Origin: Gemmatimonadota bacterium
GTDB lineage: Bacteria > Gemmatimonadota > Gemmatimonadetes > Longimicrobiales > Gaopeijiaceae
NCBI GenBank assembly: GCA_022822325.1
Contig: JAJEBW010000007.1
Coordinates: forward strand, 1-57,811
Reading direction: 5' to 3'
Length of the DNA stretch: 57,811 bases
In this document: in pieces, positions 6,886 through 16,199 of the stretch
Numbering within the stretch: the first letter of the stretch is position 1
Layout: the number at the start of each line of letters is the position of its first letter
Notes under the pieces: model-generated
What the model was told of the DNA's origin: nothing
Seen by the model: the letters and a program-made list of their open reading frames with translations, nothing else
The model's database searches: none
Program-made: the position numbers and the translations under genes

Positions 6886-9563
6886 GTGTTGCCCGTTATC
6901 CCAACCCCGTCGCGCCGAAAGGCAATCCCGATCGCGGTCGCCCTGGCCATCGCGACGCTGGCCGCCTGCGTCGACGAGCCGATGTCGCCGACCTTCGACA
7001 CGCTCCAGGACATGCCGCCCACCCTCGTCCGCGCTCCTTACCGGATCGATCCGGTGGACCTCAGCCGGCTGGAATGGGAAGCCGAGCTCGGTCGTCCCTC
7101 CTCCGCCGGAGAGCAGGCTCCCGGGACCGTACCATGGCCCGGTGACGACGAAGCGGACTGGATCGCGACCGGGCACCGTACCCCCCCCCCTGTCGTCCCC
7201 GCGAAGATTGTCTCCGCCCAACGGGATCCGTCGACGCCCCCCGCAGCGCGTCAAGCGGCATCGCCCCGGAGGCGGATCTGAACATCCCCGAGGTCTGTCA
7301 CCGGGATTCGCCGGCCCTCGACTTCGAACGCGGTTGGATCTCCTTCGACGACGATTGCGACGCGCTGCTCGCCGCGATGGACCAATTGCGCGGCACGGCA
7401 TCCTTGAACTGGGACACCGCAACGGTGATGACGAAGTGGGACGGGGTGGTCCTCGGCACGTTCGGCGTGGAGAGGCTCTATCTTCACAACCGCGGGTTCG
7501 ACGGATCGCTCCCGCCCGAGCTGGGCGCGCTGGACGACCTCGAGGTGCTGTCGCTTGGACGAAACCGGCTCACGGGCAAGATGCCGCCGGAACTCGGCTC
7601 GATGACAGACCTGGAGAGGCTGTACCTGCAAGACAACGAGCTGACGGGCGAGATTCCATCCGAGATCGGCGGGATGCGTTCTCTTGAGCGACTGTACCTG
7701 TGGCGCAACCGGCTCACCGGCGAGATTCCGTCTGAGTTGGGTTCCATCACCTGGCTTGAGCGGTTGAACCTCGACGGCAATCGGCTCACGGGCGAGATTC
7801 CGCCGGAGCTGGGCTCGCGAACCCGCTTGGTCGATCTGCGCCTGGGGGGGAACGAACTGACAGGCTCGATTCCGAAGGAACTTGGCAACCTGCGCAACAT
7901 CGAAAACCTGTCCCTTTCCCGAAACAAACTGACCGGCGAGATCCCGGCCGAACTGGCCGACCTTCGGAATATCGAGGCGTTGTGGCTCTACGACAATGAG
8001 CTGACCGGCCCGATTCCCGCATCAGACTCGTATGGCGCCTGGGAAAGCTTGAGAGTGCTGTGGCTGCACGGCAACCAACTGACCGGCCCGGTACCCGCCG
8101 AAGTTGGAAACACGGACCTGCATAGCCTGGCGATCAGCAACAACCCCGGCTTGGCGGGGCCGCTCCCGCTGGAGTTGCAAGCGCTGCTTCTCGACGCATT
8201 TTATTGGAGCGGTACCAGCCTGTGTTCGCCCGCGGAGCCTTCGTTCCAGGCATGGCTCGCCTCGATTGCCTCGATCGACGAGGACAACTACAGCGGAGGA
8301 CCGGTCTGCGATTCGGAATCCGGCAATCGGTCCCCGCTGCCTGTGGGGTCCATCCCCGACACGGTGATGACCGTGGGCGACAGCGTCACGGGGGACGCAT
8401 CGGAGTACTTCAGCGACCCGGATGGCGACAGCTTGTCCTATCGCGCCTCGTCCTCGGACACGACCGTGGCGACGGTGAGCGTCGTCGGCAGCATTGGGAC
8501 GCTCTCGGCCGTGGCCGAAGGCAGGGCAACCATCCGAGTGACCGCCACCGACCCCGGCGGCCTGACGGCCGAACAGACGTTTCGCGTGACGGTCGAGGGC
8601 GGAAGCGGCGGCGACTTCGAGGCGTTCGCCGGACTCCGGATCGGCAGCGACGGATCCGTGACGCTCAATGTCGGAGGCATCGCCCTGAGCGCCGGCAAGA
8701 CGGGCTGCATATCCGGCGGCGGCACTTTCAACGGCAAGACCTACGACTACCACTGGACGGCGTGGCAGCGGAACACGGGCTCGGGCTGGACCGAGGTGTC
8801 CGGTTCGAGGCGGACCGGCAGTCTGTGCGGCTACGACCTGACGTCGGCTCCGTCCGGAAAGTACCGGCTGGTGGGCGAAATGACGCTCGCCGGGGTGCGG
8901 GGCAAGTACAGGAGCGAGAACGAAGTGACCGTGGTGGGAAGTGGCGGCAATCAGCGGCCCGAGACCGTGGGCTCGATATCCGCAAAGACGCTGAAGCCGG
9001 GCGACACCACGACGGTGGACGCTTCGGATTACTTTCGCGACCCGGACGGCGACGCGCTCACCTATGCGGCCAACTCATCACGCACGAGCGTCGCGACGGC
9101 GAGCGTCTCGGGCCACACCGTAACGGTGGCAGGAGTGGCGGAAGACACGGCGACGATTCGGATCACCGCCACCGACCCCGGCGGCCTGACGGCCGAACAG
9201 ACGTTTCGCGTGACGGTAGAGGCTGGAGGAGGAGGCGACTTCGAGGTGTTCACCGGACTCAGGATCGGCAACGACGGCTCCGTGACGCTCAAGGTGGGAG
9301 GCATCACCCTGAGCGCCGGCAGGACGGGCTGCATATCCGGCGGCGGCACCCTCAACGGCAAGACCTATGACTACCACTGGACGGCTTGGCAGCGGGACAC
9401 CGGCTCGGGCTGGACCGAGGTGTCCGGTTCGAGGCAGACCGGCCGTCTGTGCGGCTACGACCTGACGTCGGCTCCGTCCGGCAAGTATCGGCTGGTGGGC
9501 GACATGACGCTCGCGGGGGTGCGGGGCAAGTACAGGAGCGAGAACGAAGTGACCAAGTCATGA
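6886..9563 (+). CDS. Leucine-rich-repeat lipoprotein, frame broken at C10 tract
   Basis: Translation starts at GTG 6886, seven bases after an AAGGAG site, and gives a lipoprotein signal (LATLAAC). The first frame runs to 7281. From about 7190 a second frame carries a coherent reading (EDCLRPTGSVDAPR... NIPEVCHRDSPALDFERGWISFDDDCDALL) straight into the LRR domain, with no start codon needed. The switch point is a run of ten C at 7181-7190. After it come about eight plant-type LRRs (LTGEIPSELG style), then two tandem units, each with a cadherin/Ig-like domain (DPDGDxLxY...) and a unique beta domain. It is probably a surface adhesin or binding protein. It is either phase-variable at the C tract or mis-sequenced there. 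Confidence 0.8.
7181..7190 (+). repeat. C10 homopolymer at frame switch
   Basis: This is an uninterrupted run of ten C in the N-terminal part of the LRR lipoprotein gene. The reading frame upstream (signal peptide) and downstream (LRR domain) differ, and the tract is the natural slip point. The same tract could give ON/OFF switching through slipped-strand mispairing. Confidence 0.7.
8329..9560 (+). repeat. Two tandem ~620-bp units in LRR lipoprotein
   Basis: Two consecutive units, roughly 8329-8944 and 8953-9560, encode near-identical segments. Each starts with VGSI, goes through DPDGD and TATDPGGLTAEQTFRVTVE, and ends with a domain holding GLRIG, GCISGGG, YDYHWTAWQR and GKYRSENEV. The spacing between equivalent positions is 625 bases (8612 and 9237). 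This is intragenic domain duplication, typical of surface proteins. Confidence 0.85.
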
Positions 9564-9871
9564 AGTCGCTTCCAAACCGAGTCCCAGGGCACGGACTGCC
9601 AAGGGAGACCGAGGGTCGGTGCACTTCGGCTCGACGCCGGTGCTCACGATCTGCCCCGACGACGTTCTTACTCATCCGAGTGGTCGATGTGGACATGAGC
9701 GAGGACGACGTGTACGGCGTGCACCAACTCCGGGTGACCGGTGAAATGCTTCGCGCGGGCGCCTTCGAGTTGGGTCCCACGCTCGACCGCGGCATTCGCG
9801 CGCTCGAGTTGAACTTCAGTCTGGCAGGCATTTCTCACAGGTGTCGAAGAGGCGCAGCCCGCAACCGATGA
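9560..9871 (+). CDS. Possible small ORF after LRR gene
   Basis: The ATG overlaps the LRR gene stop (ATGA), which would allow coupled translation of 103 residues. The first third is Arg-rich and unconvincing. The middle reads more like a protein (TFLLIRVVDVDMSEDDVYGVHQLRVTG, shown only to indicate character: RVVDVDMSEDDVYG). It overlaps the msrQ start by 31 bases. It may be a remnant of another gene. Weakly supported. Confidence 0.2.
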   Translation: MKSLPNRVPGHGLPRETEGRCTSARRRCSRSAPTTFLLIRVVDVDMSEDDVYGVHQLRVTGEMLRAGAFELGPTLDRGIRALELNFSLAGISHRCRRGAARNR

Positions 9872-10689
9872 CGGCGGGCCTGCCGTTCGGCGAAACCGTG
9901 CGTCCGGGAAGCGGCGAGACGCAGGGCCGGCAAGGCGCGAAGAGGTGGGGCAGTCGCCCGGCCGCGGGCGTTGATCCGGACCCGGGCGACGAAATCGAGG
10001 CTGACCCGACCGTGCCCAAACCGAAACGGCGGACGAAGGGGAATCCGCGCCGGACCATCCTGCTGCTGAAGGGCGCGATCTGGGTGGCCGGGCTGGCTCC
10101 GATCCTGTGGCTTGGGGTGGGGTTCTTTCAGCGCAGCCTGGGCATCAACCCGGTCGAGAAGATCATTCACATTCAGGGCCGCGTCACCCTGATCCTCCTC
10201 CTGGCGACGCTCGCGGTCACACCGATTCGCCGCCTCACCGGCTGGAACCGGATCATTCAACTGCGGCGGCTGCTGGGCCTCTTCGCCTTCGCCCACGCCT
10301 GCATCCACTTCCTCTCCTACGCGGGTCTGGAACAGCTCTTCGCGCTCTCCTACATCCTCGCCGACGTGCGCGACCGCCGCTACATCACCGTCGGCTTCGC
10401 GGGACTCGTGCTCCTGGTTCCGCTGGCGGTGACCTCGACGAAGGGCTGGATCCGGCGTTTGGGGAAGCGATGGCAGCGGCTGCACCGACTGGCCTACCCG
10501 GCCACGGCGCTCGGCGTTCTGCACTACTTCTGGAAGGTCAGGGCCGACACCTTCTGGCCCGTCGTCGCGGCGCTCGTTCTGGCGGCGCTGCTGGCGGTGC
10601 GGGTGGTCTACCGGAAGAAGCGAGTGGCGAAGGGAGACAGGCGGACGGCCCACGGCAGGAAGAGCCCGCGGGCGCAACGTCGACGGTGA
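9841..10689 (+). CDS. msrQ: MsrQ heme-binding membrane subunit
   Basis: MsrQ is the b-type heme membrane protein that passes electrons from the respiratory chain or a flavin reductase to MsrP. The product has five or six hydrophobic segments and the family motifs: a histidine in IHIQGRVTLILLLATLAVTP (first part: HIQGRVTLILL), RRLTGWN, QLRRLLGLFAFAHACIHFLSY, and RLHRLAYPATALGVLHYFW with two likely heme-ligand histidines. The first 70 residues from GTG 9841 are hydrophilic and longer than usual for MsrQ. An ATG at 9868 or a GTG near 10012 may be the true start. Confidence 0.9.
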   Translation: MSKRRSPQPMTAGLPFGETVRPGSGETQGRQGAKRWGSRPAAGVDPDPGDEIEADPTVPKPKRRTKGNPRRTILLLKGAIWVAGLAPILWLGVGFFQRSLGINPVEKIIHIQGRVTLILLLATLAVTPIRRLTGWNRIIQLRRLLGLFAFAHACIHFLSYAGLEQLFALSYILADVRDRRYITVGFAGLVLLVPLAVTSTKGWIRRLGKRWQRLHRLAYPATALGVLHYFWKVRADTFWPVVAALVLAALLAVRVVYRKKRVAKGDRRTAHGRKSPRAQRRR

Positions 10690-11254
10690 CCTCCCCCCTT
10701 CGCGCCCTCGCCTCCGAACGATCCGGCGCGCGAGGTGGCACCCACGATAACCGCCGACCGAAGCTGCGAAACGATGGCGCTGGCGCCGGAGGCCCGGCGA
10801 CGGCTGGAAGAGGGAGAGGAACGGCTCGCGCTGAAGCTGCACCAGTACCTGCTGGCCGGACATTTCCAGGGGGAAGCGGCTCCGGGGCGCGTCGAACACG
10901 GAAGGTTGGGACGCTAGCATTGGGGCACGACCACAGCCATCCGGATGCACGGGCCGGGCGCCGCCGGACGGATCCGCACCACCGGGGCATCGCCCGCTCC
11001 CGGCGTCGGCTTGCGGGAACCGGCGATGCGCCCTCATCCTGTTCCATCTCGCATCCGCGGCGCCTTCCGCGATCCGGCGCGCCGCATGGCGATCCCCAAA
11101 CCATGACTCGCAAGGTCGGCAACGTGCCCCGATCCCCCGCCCGCTTTCCCCCGGCCCGCTTGCCGGCCGCCTCCGGCCGATGCGCCGGGCGTCGCACCTG
11201 GCTCGCGACAGTCGCGCAGATGGGCGCCTGCTGCGCAGGACCGGTCCGGTCCGA
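10690..11254. other. Intergenic, no convincing gene
   Basis: About 565 bases lie between msrQ and the DUF4159 gene. A 60-codon frame from GTG 10735 (ending HGRLGR at 10917) has a helical charged middle (RRRLEEGEERLALKLHQYLL) but no recognisable family, and the opposite strand is equally open. I do not call a gene here. The promoter for the DUF4159/VWA genes should lie in this stretch. Confidence 0.4.
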
Positions 11255-12202
11255 ATGATTCGCCGACGGGAAGGCGTCCTTGCGGGGATCGTGGCCTGGG
11301 GATTGCTCGGGGGAACTGCCCTTGCGGCAGCCCTGTGGGCCGCGCGGCCTCCGCAACCGAACCCCGGCAAGACGGAATCGCTCGCGGCCACGCCCGGTTT
11401 CGCGGCCTTCGCGCCGACCGCCGACGCCCGGACGGCCATCGCCGCCCTCCCTCCCCCTCCCCTCCACCCTTCGCCATCCGAACCGGCCGCCACTTGGAGC
11501 AATGGCCACCGACCGGCCCCGCAGTTCCAGCCGCCTCCCGCCTGGCACGAGTTCTACTTCACGCGCGCGGCCTATTCGTCGGGCGGGGGCTGGGGACGCC
11601 GGAGCAACTCCTGGGCGACCGACTATCCGAAATCCGACCGCCAATTCCTGACCGTCCTCAAGCGGCTCACCAACCTGGACGCCTTCGACTACGAAAACGC
11701 GGTTCTGCTCACCGACCCTGGAATCCGGCGCTATCCCTTTCTCTACGCGCTCGAGGTGGGCTACATGGACCTGACGCCGCGGGAGATCGAGGGGCTGCGC
11801 GACTACCTGACGGCGGGCGGAACGCTCATCATCGACGACTTCTGGGGGTCGCGGGAGTGGGCGGTCTTCGAGTGGAACATGAACCGGGTCTTTCCCGGGC
11901 GGCCGATCGTCGAGCTGGATCTCGATCACCCGGTCTTCAGCACCTTCTACGATATTGACGAGATTCTTCAGGTTCCGGCCTATGGGCGATTCTGGGGGGG
12001 TGCGACCTGGGAACGCGACGGCTATGTGCCGCATGTGCGGGGAATCGAAAACGACGAGGGGCGGCTGATGGTCATCATCAACTGGAACACCGATCTGGGC
12101 GACGCCTGGGAGTGGGCGGAGCAGCCCGACTATCCGCTGCAGTACTCGACCTTCGCCTTCCAGATGGGCGTGAACATGATCATCTACGCGATGAGCCACT
12201 GA
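11255..12202 (+). CDS. DUF4159 domain protein
   Basis: This is a 315-residue secreted or anchored protein. An N-terminal hydrophobic segment (about residues 8-30) is followed by a Pro-rich linker and then the DUF4159 core: EFYFTRAAYSS near residue 95, LYALEVGYMDLTP, LRDYLTAGGTLIIDDFWG, and the C-terminal FQMGVNMIIYAMSH. The core resembles glutamine-amidotransferase folds and is often encoded beside MoxR/VWA clusters. The next gene downstream has VWA and amidotransferase-like domains, which supports a shared envelope function. The ATG chosen precedes the cationic start of the signal segment; the frame is open 75 bases further upstream. Confidence 0.85.
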   Translation: MIRRREGVLAGIVAWGLLGGTALAAALWAARPPQPNPGKTESLAATPGFAAFAPTADARTAIAALPPPPLHPSPSEPAATWSNGHRPAPQFQPPPAWHEFYFTRAAYSSGGGWGRRSNSWATDYPKSDRQFLTVLKRLTNLDAFDYENAVLLTDPGIRRYPFLYALEVGYMDLTPREIEGLRDYLTAGGTLIIDDFWGSREWAVFEWNMNRVFPGRPIVELDLDHPVFSTFYDIDEILQVPAYGRFWGGATWERDGYVPHVRGIENDEGRLMVIINWNTDLGDAWEWAEQPDYPLQYSTFAFQMGVNMIIYAMSH

Positions 12203-12306
12203 CCGATGCCCGACGCGACCAGCCCCTCGCGCCGAGGTTCCGCCGAATCGCCGCCCCAGGGCGCCCGCGGCGACCGGAGCCCTGAACCGCGCGCGGCCAA
12301 CAGCCG

Positions 12307-14655
12307 ATGAGCGGCGTTTTCGAGTTCCTCTTCAAGTACCGGCCGGTGCTCTTCCAAGAGGGGGAGCTGTCGTTCCTCTCGCCCTGGCCGGTGGCGACGG
12401 CGCTGGCCGCGCTGGCGATCCTGGGGTTGCCGGCGCTCCTCACCTATTCCCTCGCGCGGGGACGCAGCCGCCGCCGCGACCGCATCGTCCTGGGCGCTCT
12501 TCGCGGTGCGCTCTTCGCGCTCCTCTTCCTGGTCGTGATGCAGCCGGCGCTGGTGCTGACCTCGGTGGTGCCGCAGCGCAACTTCGTGGCCGTCCTGGTC
12601 GACGATTCCCGCAGCATGACGATCGAGGACGAGGGCGGCGTTTCGCGCGCCGAGAGCGCGGCCGGGCTCCTGGAGGCGGAGGGCGAGCTGATGCGCGATC
12701 TGGGGGACCGCTTCGCCGTGCGGACTTTCCGTTTCGCGAGCGCGGCCGAGCGGGTGGATGGGGTGGCCGCCCTGGGGTTCGACGGAAGCCGCACCCGGAT
12801 CGGCAACGCGCTGGCGCAGGTGCGAAGCGAGCTGCAGGGGGTGCCGCTCTCCGGAATCGTGGTGGCGTCGGACGGGGGCGACAATGCGGACCAGGCGATC
12901 GGCGAGGCGCTCCTGCCGCTGCGCGCGGCCTCGGTTCCCGTCTTCACGATCGGATTGGGCGACGAGGAGGTCGAGGCGGATGTCCAGGCGAGCCGGGTCG
13001 ACGTGCCGGAAACGGCGCTGGTGGGCACCTCCATGATGGTGAACGTGATGGTGGATGCGCATGGCCATGGGGGCCGGGTGGCGCCGCTCGTGGTGGAGGA
13101 CATGGGAAGGATCGTGACCACCGAAGAGATCACCCTGCCGGAGGATGGGCAGCCGCTCGTGGTGCCGGTGGCGATCACCCTGGAGACGCGGGGCGCGCGC
13201 GAGCTCGTCTTTCGCATTCCGGGACAGCCGGGGGAACGGGTGCTGGAGAACAACGAGCTCCGCACGGTGGTTCAGGTGCGCGACCGAACCGAGAAGATCC
13301 TCTACTTCGAGGGCGAGCCGCGCCACGAGGTCGCCTTCATGCTGCGCGCCGTCCGCCCCGACGAAAACCTCCAGGTCGTCCTCCTGCAGCGCACCGCCGA
13401 AAACAAGTTCTTTCGCCGCAACCTGGACGACCCCCTCGAGCTCGTCGAGGGCTTCCCGACCACCCGCGAGGAGCTCTACCGCTACCGCGCCCTCATCCTG
13501 GGATCGATCGAGGCCAGCTTCTTCACGCACGACCAACTCGAGATGATCGCGGACTTCGTGAGCGACCGGGGCGGCACCCTTCTCATGCTGGGAGGTAGGC
13601 GCGCCTTTGCCGAGGGCGGCTACCTGGGCACCCCGCTCGAGGATGTCCTTCCGGTGGTGCTCGCCGAACCCACCGGCGCCACCCCGACCGAGCGCCTCGC
13701 CTTCGTCCGCGTCGCGCCCACGCCCGCCGGCGCCAATCACCCCATCACCCGCATTGACAGCGACGCCGAACGGTCGGCCGCCCGCTGGGACTCGCTCCCC
13801 GAGGTCTCGACCACCAATCCCGTCACCGAGCTCAAGCCCGGCGCGACCGCACTTCTGCGCGGCGCCGTGGTTCCCGCGCCCCGTCCCGGCGACGAGCCCG
13901 GCGCCCCTCCCGCCGAGCGCCCCGGCGACATCGCCGCCAACGCCGACGACCGCATCGTCATGGCCTTCCAGCGCTACGGCAAGGGCCGGTCGATCGTCCT
14001 CGCCGTCCAGGACACCTGGCTCTGGCAGATGCATCACGCCGTCGCGCTCGAAGACCAGAGCCACGAGACCTTCTGGCGGCAGCTCCTGCGCTGGATCGTG
14101 GCCGAGACCCCCGACGCGGTGGAGGCGGCGCCGGTGGCCGAATCGGTCGAGTCGGGCGAAGCGGTCACCGTCGAGGCAACCGTTCTCGACGCCGGCTTCC
14201 TGGAGGTCAACGGGGCCGATGTGAGTGCGCGCGTCACCCTTCCCACCGGCGAGGCGCGCGAACTGCCGATGGAGTGGACCGTTTCGGAGGACGGGCGCTA
14301 CGCGGCGACCTTCACCCCGCGAATCGAGGGCATGTACGAGATCCAGGTCAGCGCCGGGCGCGACACGACCGACCTCGGCACCGCCGCAACGAGCGTGCGG
14401 GTGGCTCCCGGCACCGAGGAGTTCCGCGATCCGCGCCAGCGCCGCAGCCTCCTGGAACGAATCGCCGACGAGACCGGCGGACGCTACTACACCCCCGAAA
14501 CCGCCGCAACCCTCCCCGAGGACATCCGCTTCAGCGGCGGAGGCGTCACCGTGACCGAGGAACGCGACCTCTGGGACATGCCGATTCTCTTTCTGCTGCT
14601 GGCCGGATTGATGGGCGCCGAGTGGGGCTATCGCCGCAAGCGGGGGCTGGCGTGA
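12307..14655 (+). CDS. VWA / amidotransferase-like membrane protein
   Basis: This is a 782-residue membrane protein. Two N-terminal transmembrane segments (about residues 28-47 and 57-78) precede a von Willebrand A-like domain with an intact MIDAS (VDDSRSM, D-x-S-x-S) and GIVVASDGGDNAD. The middle section (about residues 330-560) resembles class I glutamine amidotransferase folds (DFVSDRGGTLLMLGG). A single C-terminal transmembrane segment follows (MPILFLLLAGLMGAEW). Such proteins accompany DUF4159, DUF58 and MoxR proteins in envelope-associated clusters; MoxR and DUF58 are not in this window. The gene starts 104 bases after the DUF4159 stop, on the same strand. Confidence 0.88.
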   Translation: MSGVFEFLFKYRPVLFQEGELSFLSPWPVATALAALAILGLPALLTYSLARGRSRRRDRIVLGALRGALFALLFLVVMQPALVLTSVVPQRNFVAVLVDDSRSMTIEDEGGVSRAESAAGLLEAEGELMRDLGDRFAVRTFRFASAAERVDGVAALGFDGSRTRIGNALAQVRSELQGVPLSGIVVASDGGDNADQAIGEALLPLRAASVPVFTIGLGDEEVEADVQASRVDVPETALVGTSMMVNVMVDAHGHGGRVAPLVVEDMGRIVTTEEITLPEDGQPLVVPVAITLETRGARELVFRIPGQPGERVLENNELRTVVQVRDRTEKILYFEGEPRHEVAFMLRAVRPDENLQVVLLQRTAENKFFRRNLDDPLELVEGFPTTREELYRYRALILGSIEASFFTHDQLEMIADFVSDRGGTLLMLGGRRAFAEGGYLGTPLEDVLPVVLAEPTGATPTERLAFVRVAPTPAGANHPITRIDSDAERSAARWDSLPEVSTTNPVTELKPGATALLRGAVVPAPRPGDEPGAPPAERPGDIAANADDRIVMAFQRYGKGRSIVLAVQDTWLWQMHHAVALEDQSHETFWRQLLRWIVAETPDAVEAAPVAESVESGEAVTVEATVLDAGFLEVNGADVSARVTLPTGEARELPMEWTVSEDGRYAATFTPRIEGMYEIQVSAGRDTTDLGTAATSVRVAPGTEEFRDPRQRRSLLERIADETGGRYYTPETAATLPEDIRFSGGGVTVTEERDLWDMPILFLLLAGLMGAEWGYRRKRGLA

Positions 14656-14933
14656 GGGGCCGGACGAGCGGGCGGGGGCCGGGATCGGGCAGGTTGCGCG
14701 CCTGCGGGACGGTGGCCGGGCGGGCAAGGCAATGGCTGGCGCGGGCGATTGTTCGGAGGTGGGGGATGGAGGGCGACGCGGTCCCCGCGGCCGCCATGGC
14801 GAACGCCCTGCGGAGAGTGGCGGCCGCGGCGGCCAGCCGAGAACGGTTGGCTGCGGTGGCCGGACCGGGCGGGGCGGCGGTGAGCGCGGCGGCGGCCGGT
14901 CGCGCGAGCGGGGCACGGGGAGGGGAGGGGAGG

Positions 14934-16199
14934 GTGGCCGCGAATCCTCCGGGAGCCGGGTGCGGATGGAGGTCATTTCGGGCGGGGGCGGCGGCCGTGA
15001 TCGCGATCGCCGCCCTCCTCCCCCCCACCCCCCCTCTCGCGGCGCAGAACACGCACCTCCTGCTCATCTCGGGACTCGGCGGCGACCCCGAGTACACCGA
15101 GGCCTTTCATGGCTGGCTCAGCCGCTTCGCCGACGCCGCCACCGAGCGCTACGGCGTCCCCGCGGAACGGATCGTGTACCTGGCCGAGCGCACCGACCTC
15201 GATCCGACCCGGATCCGCTCGCGCTCCACCGCCGACAACATTCGGGCCGCCTTCGCCGAGATCGCCGCCGCCATGGCCCCGAACGACGAGCTGGTGGTGC
15301 TACTGGCGGGCCACGGCACCTTCACCGGCGGCGAGGCGCGCTTCAACGTTCCCGGCCCGGACCTCTCGCCGCAGGACTTCGACGACCTCCTCGACGGCCT
15401 CGGCCAGCGGCGAATCGCGCTGATCAACACGGCCACCGCCTCGGGCCCCTTCATCGCGGCCCTCTCGGCCCCCAACCGCGCCATCGTCACCGCCACGCGC
15501 AGCGGACGCGAACGCAACCTGACCCGCTTCGGGCTGCACTTCGTGGACGCCTTCTCGGAAGACGGCGCCGATGTGGACAAGAACGCCCGCGTCTCGATCC
15601 TGGAGGCCTTCGGCTACGCGCTGCGCGAGGTCGAACGCGAATACGAGGGCCGCAACCTGATCCTCACCGAACACGCCATCCTGGACGACAACGGCGACGG
15701 CGAGGGCAGCCGCGACCTGGAGGCGGAGGGCGGCGACGGCGCGCTGGCCGGAACGATGTTTCTGGGGGCGGCGGGGGGGACGGGGGGCGGGGAGGCGACC
15801 TCTCCCGAGCTGCGCGCGCTCTACCAGGAGAAGGCCGCCATCGAGGCCCGCATCGCCGATCTCCGCCGCGTCAAGGCCCAGCTTCCCCCCGAGCGCTACG
15901 AAAACGAACTGGAGGAGCTCCTCATCGAGCTGGCGCTGAAGAACCGCGAGATCCGGGCTGCGGGGGGGCAGGGGCGAGACTCCCTCCTACACCAGCGACC
16001 GCCCCTGCCCCCCGTCCACCGCGATGCAGGCGCCCGTAATCAGGCTCGCCCGTTCCGAGCTCAGGAAGGCCACCGCGTCGCCCACCTCCTCCCCCCGCCC
16101 GAACCGCCCGAGCGGCAGGTTGGACCGCACGAAGGCGCGCATTCCATCCGGGTCGGCCTTTGCGCGCCTGTCCCAGCTTCCGCCTGGAAAGCGGATTGA
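14934..16199 (+). CDS. Caspase/legumain-fold protein lacking catalytic Cys
   Basis: This is a secreted protein (signal residues about 13-37, ending PLAAQ) with a caspase-like layout. A starting strand HLLLISGLGG leads to the histidine motif VVLLAGHGTF (His127), then a strand ending IALINTATASG. Active enzymes have C-x-S-G at the last position; here it is T-A-S-G, with Thr168 in place of Cys. The C-terminal part has a predicted coiled coil (LRALYQEKAAIEARIADLRR). I chose GTG 14934 because it directly follows a purine-rich site (GGGGAGGGGAGG) and puts the signal peptide near the N-terminus. A GTG at 14652 overlapping the VWA stop is an alternative. The last 213 bases run antisense through the SDR gene. 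Confidence 0.65.
   Translation: MAANPPGAGCGWRSFRAGAAAVIAIAALLPPTPPLAAQNTHLLLISGLGGDPEYTEAFHGWLSRFADAATERYGVPAERIVYLAERTDLDPTRIRSRSTADNIRAAFAEIAAAMAPNDELVVLLAGHGTFTGGEARFNVPGPDLSPQDFDDLLDGLGQRRIALINTATASGPFIAALSAPNRAIVTATRSGRERNLTRFGLHFVDAFSEDGADVDKNARVSILEAFGYALREVEREYEGRNLILTEHAILDDNGDGEGSRDLEAEGGDGALAGTMFLGAAGGTGGGEATSPELRALYQEKAAIEARIADLRRVKAQLPPERYENELEELLIELALKNREIRAAGGQGRDSLLHQRPPLPPVHRDAGARNQARPFRAQEGHRVAHLLPPPEPPERQVGPHEGAHSIRVGLCAPVPASAWKAD

Noticed and set aside
12184..14976. 930-codon minus-strand open frame
   Set aside because: It is antisense to the VWA/amidotransferase-like gene. No signal, motif or ribosome-binding site supports it.
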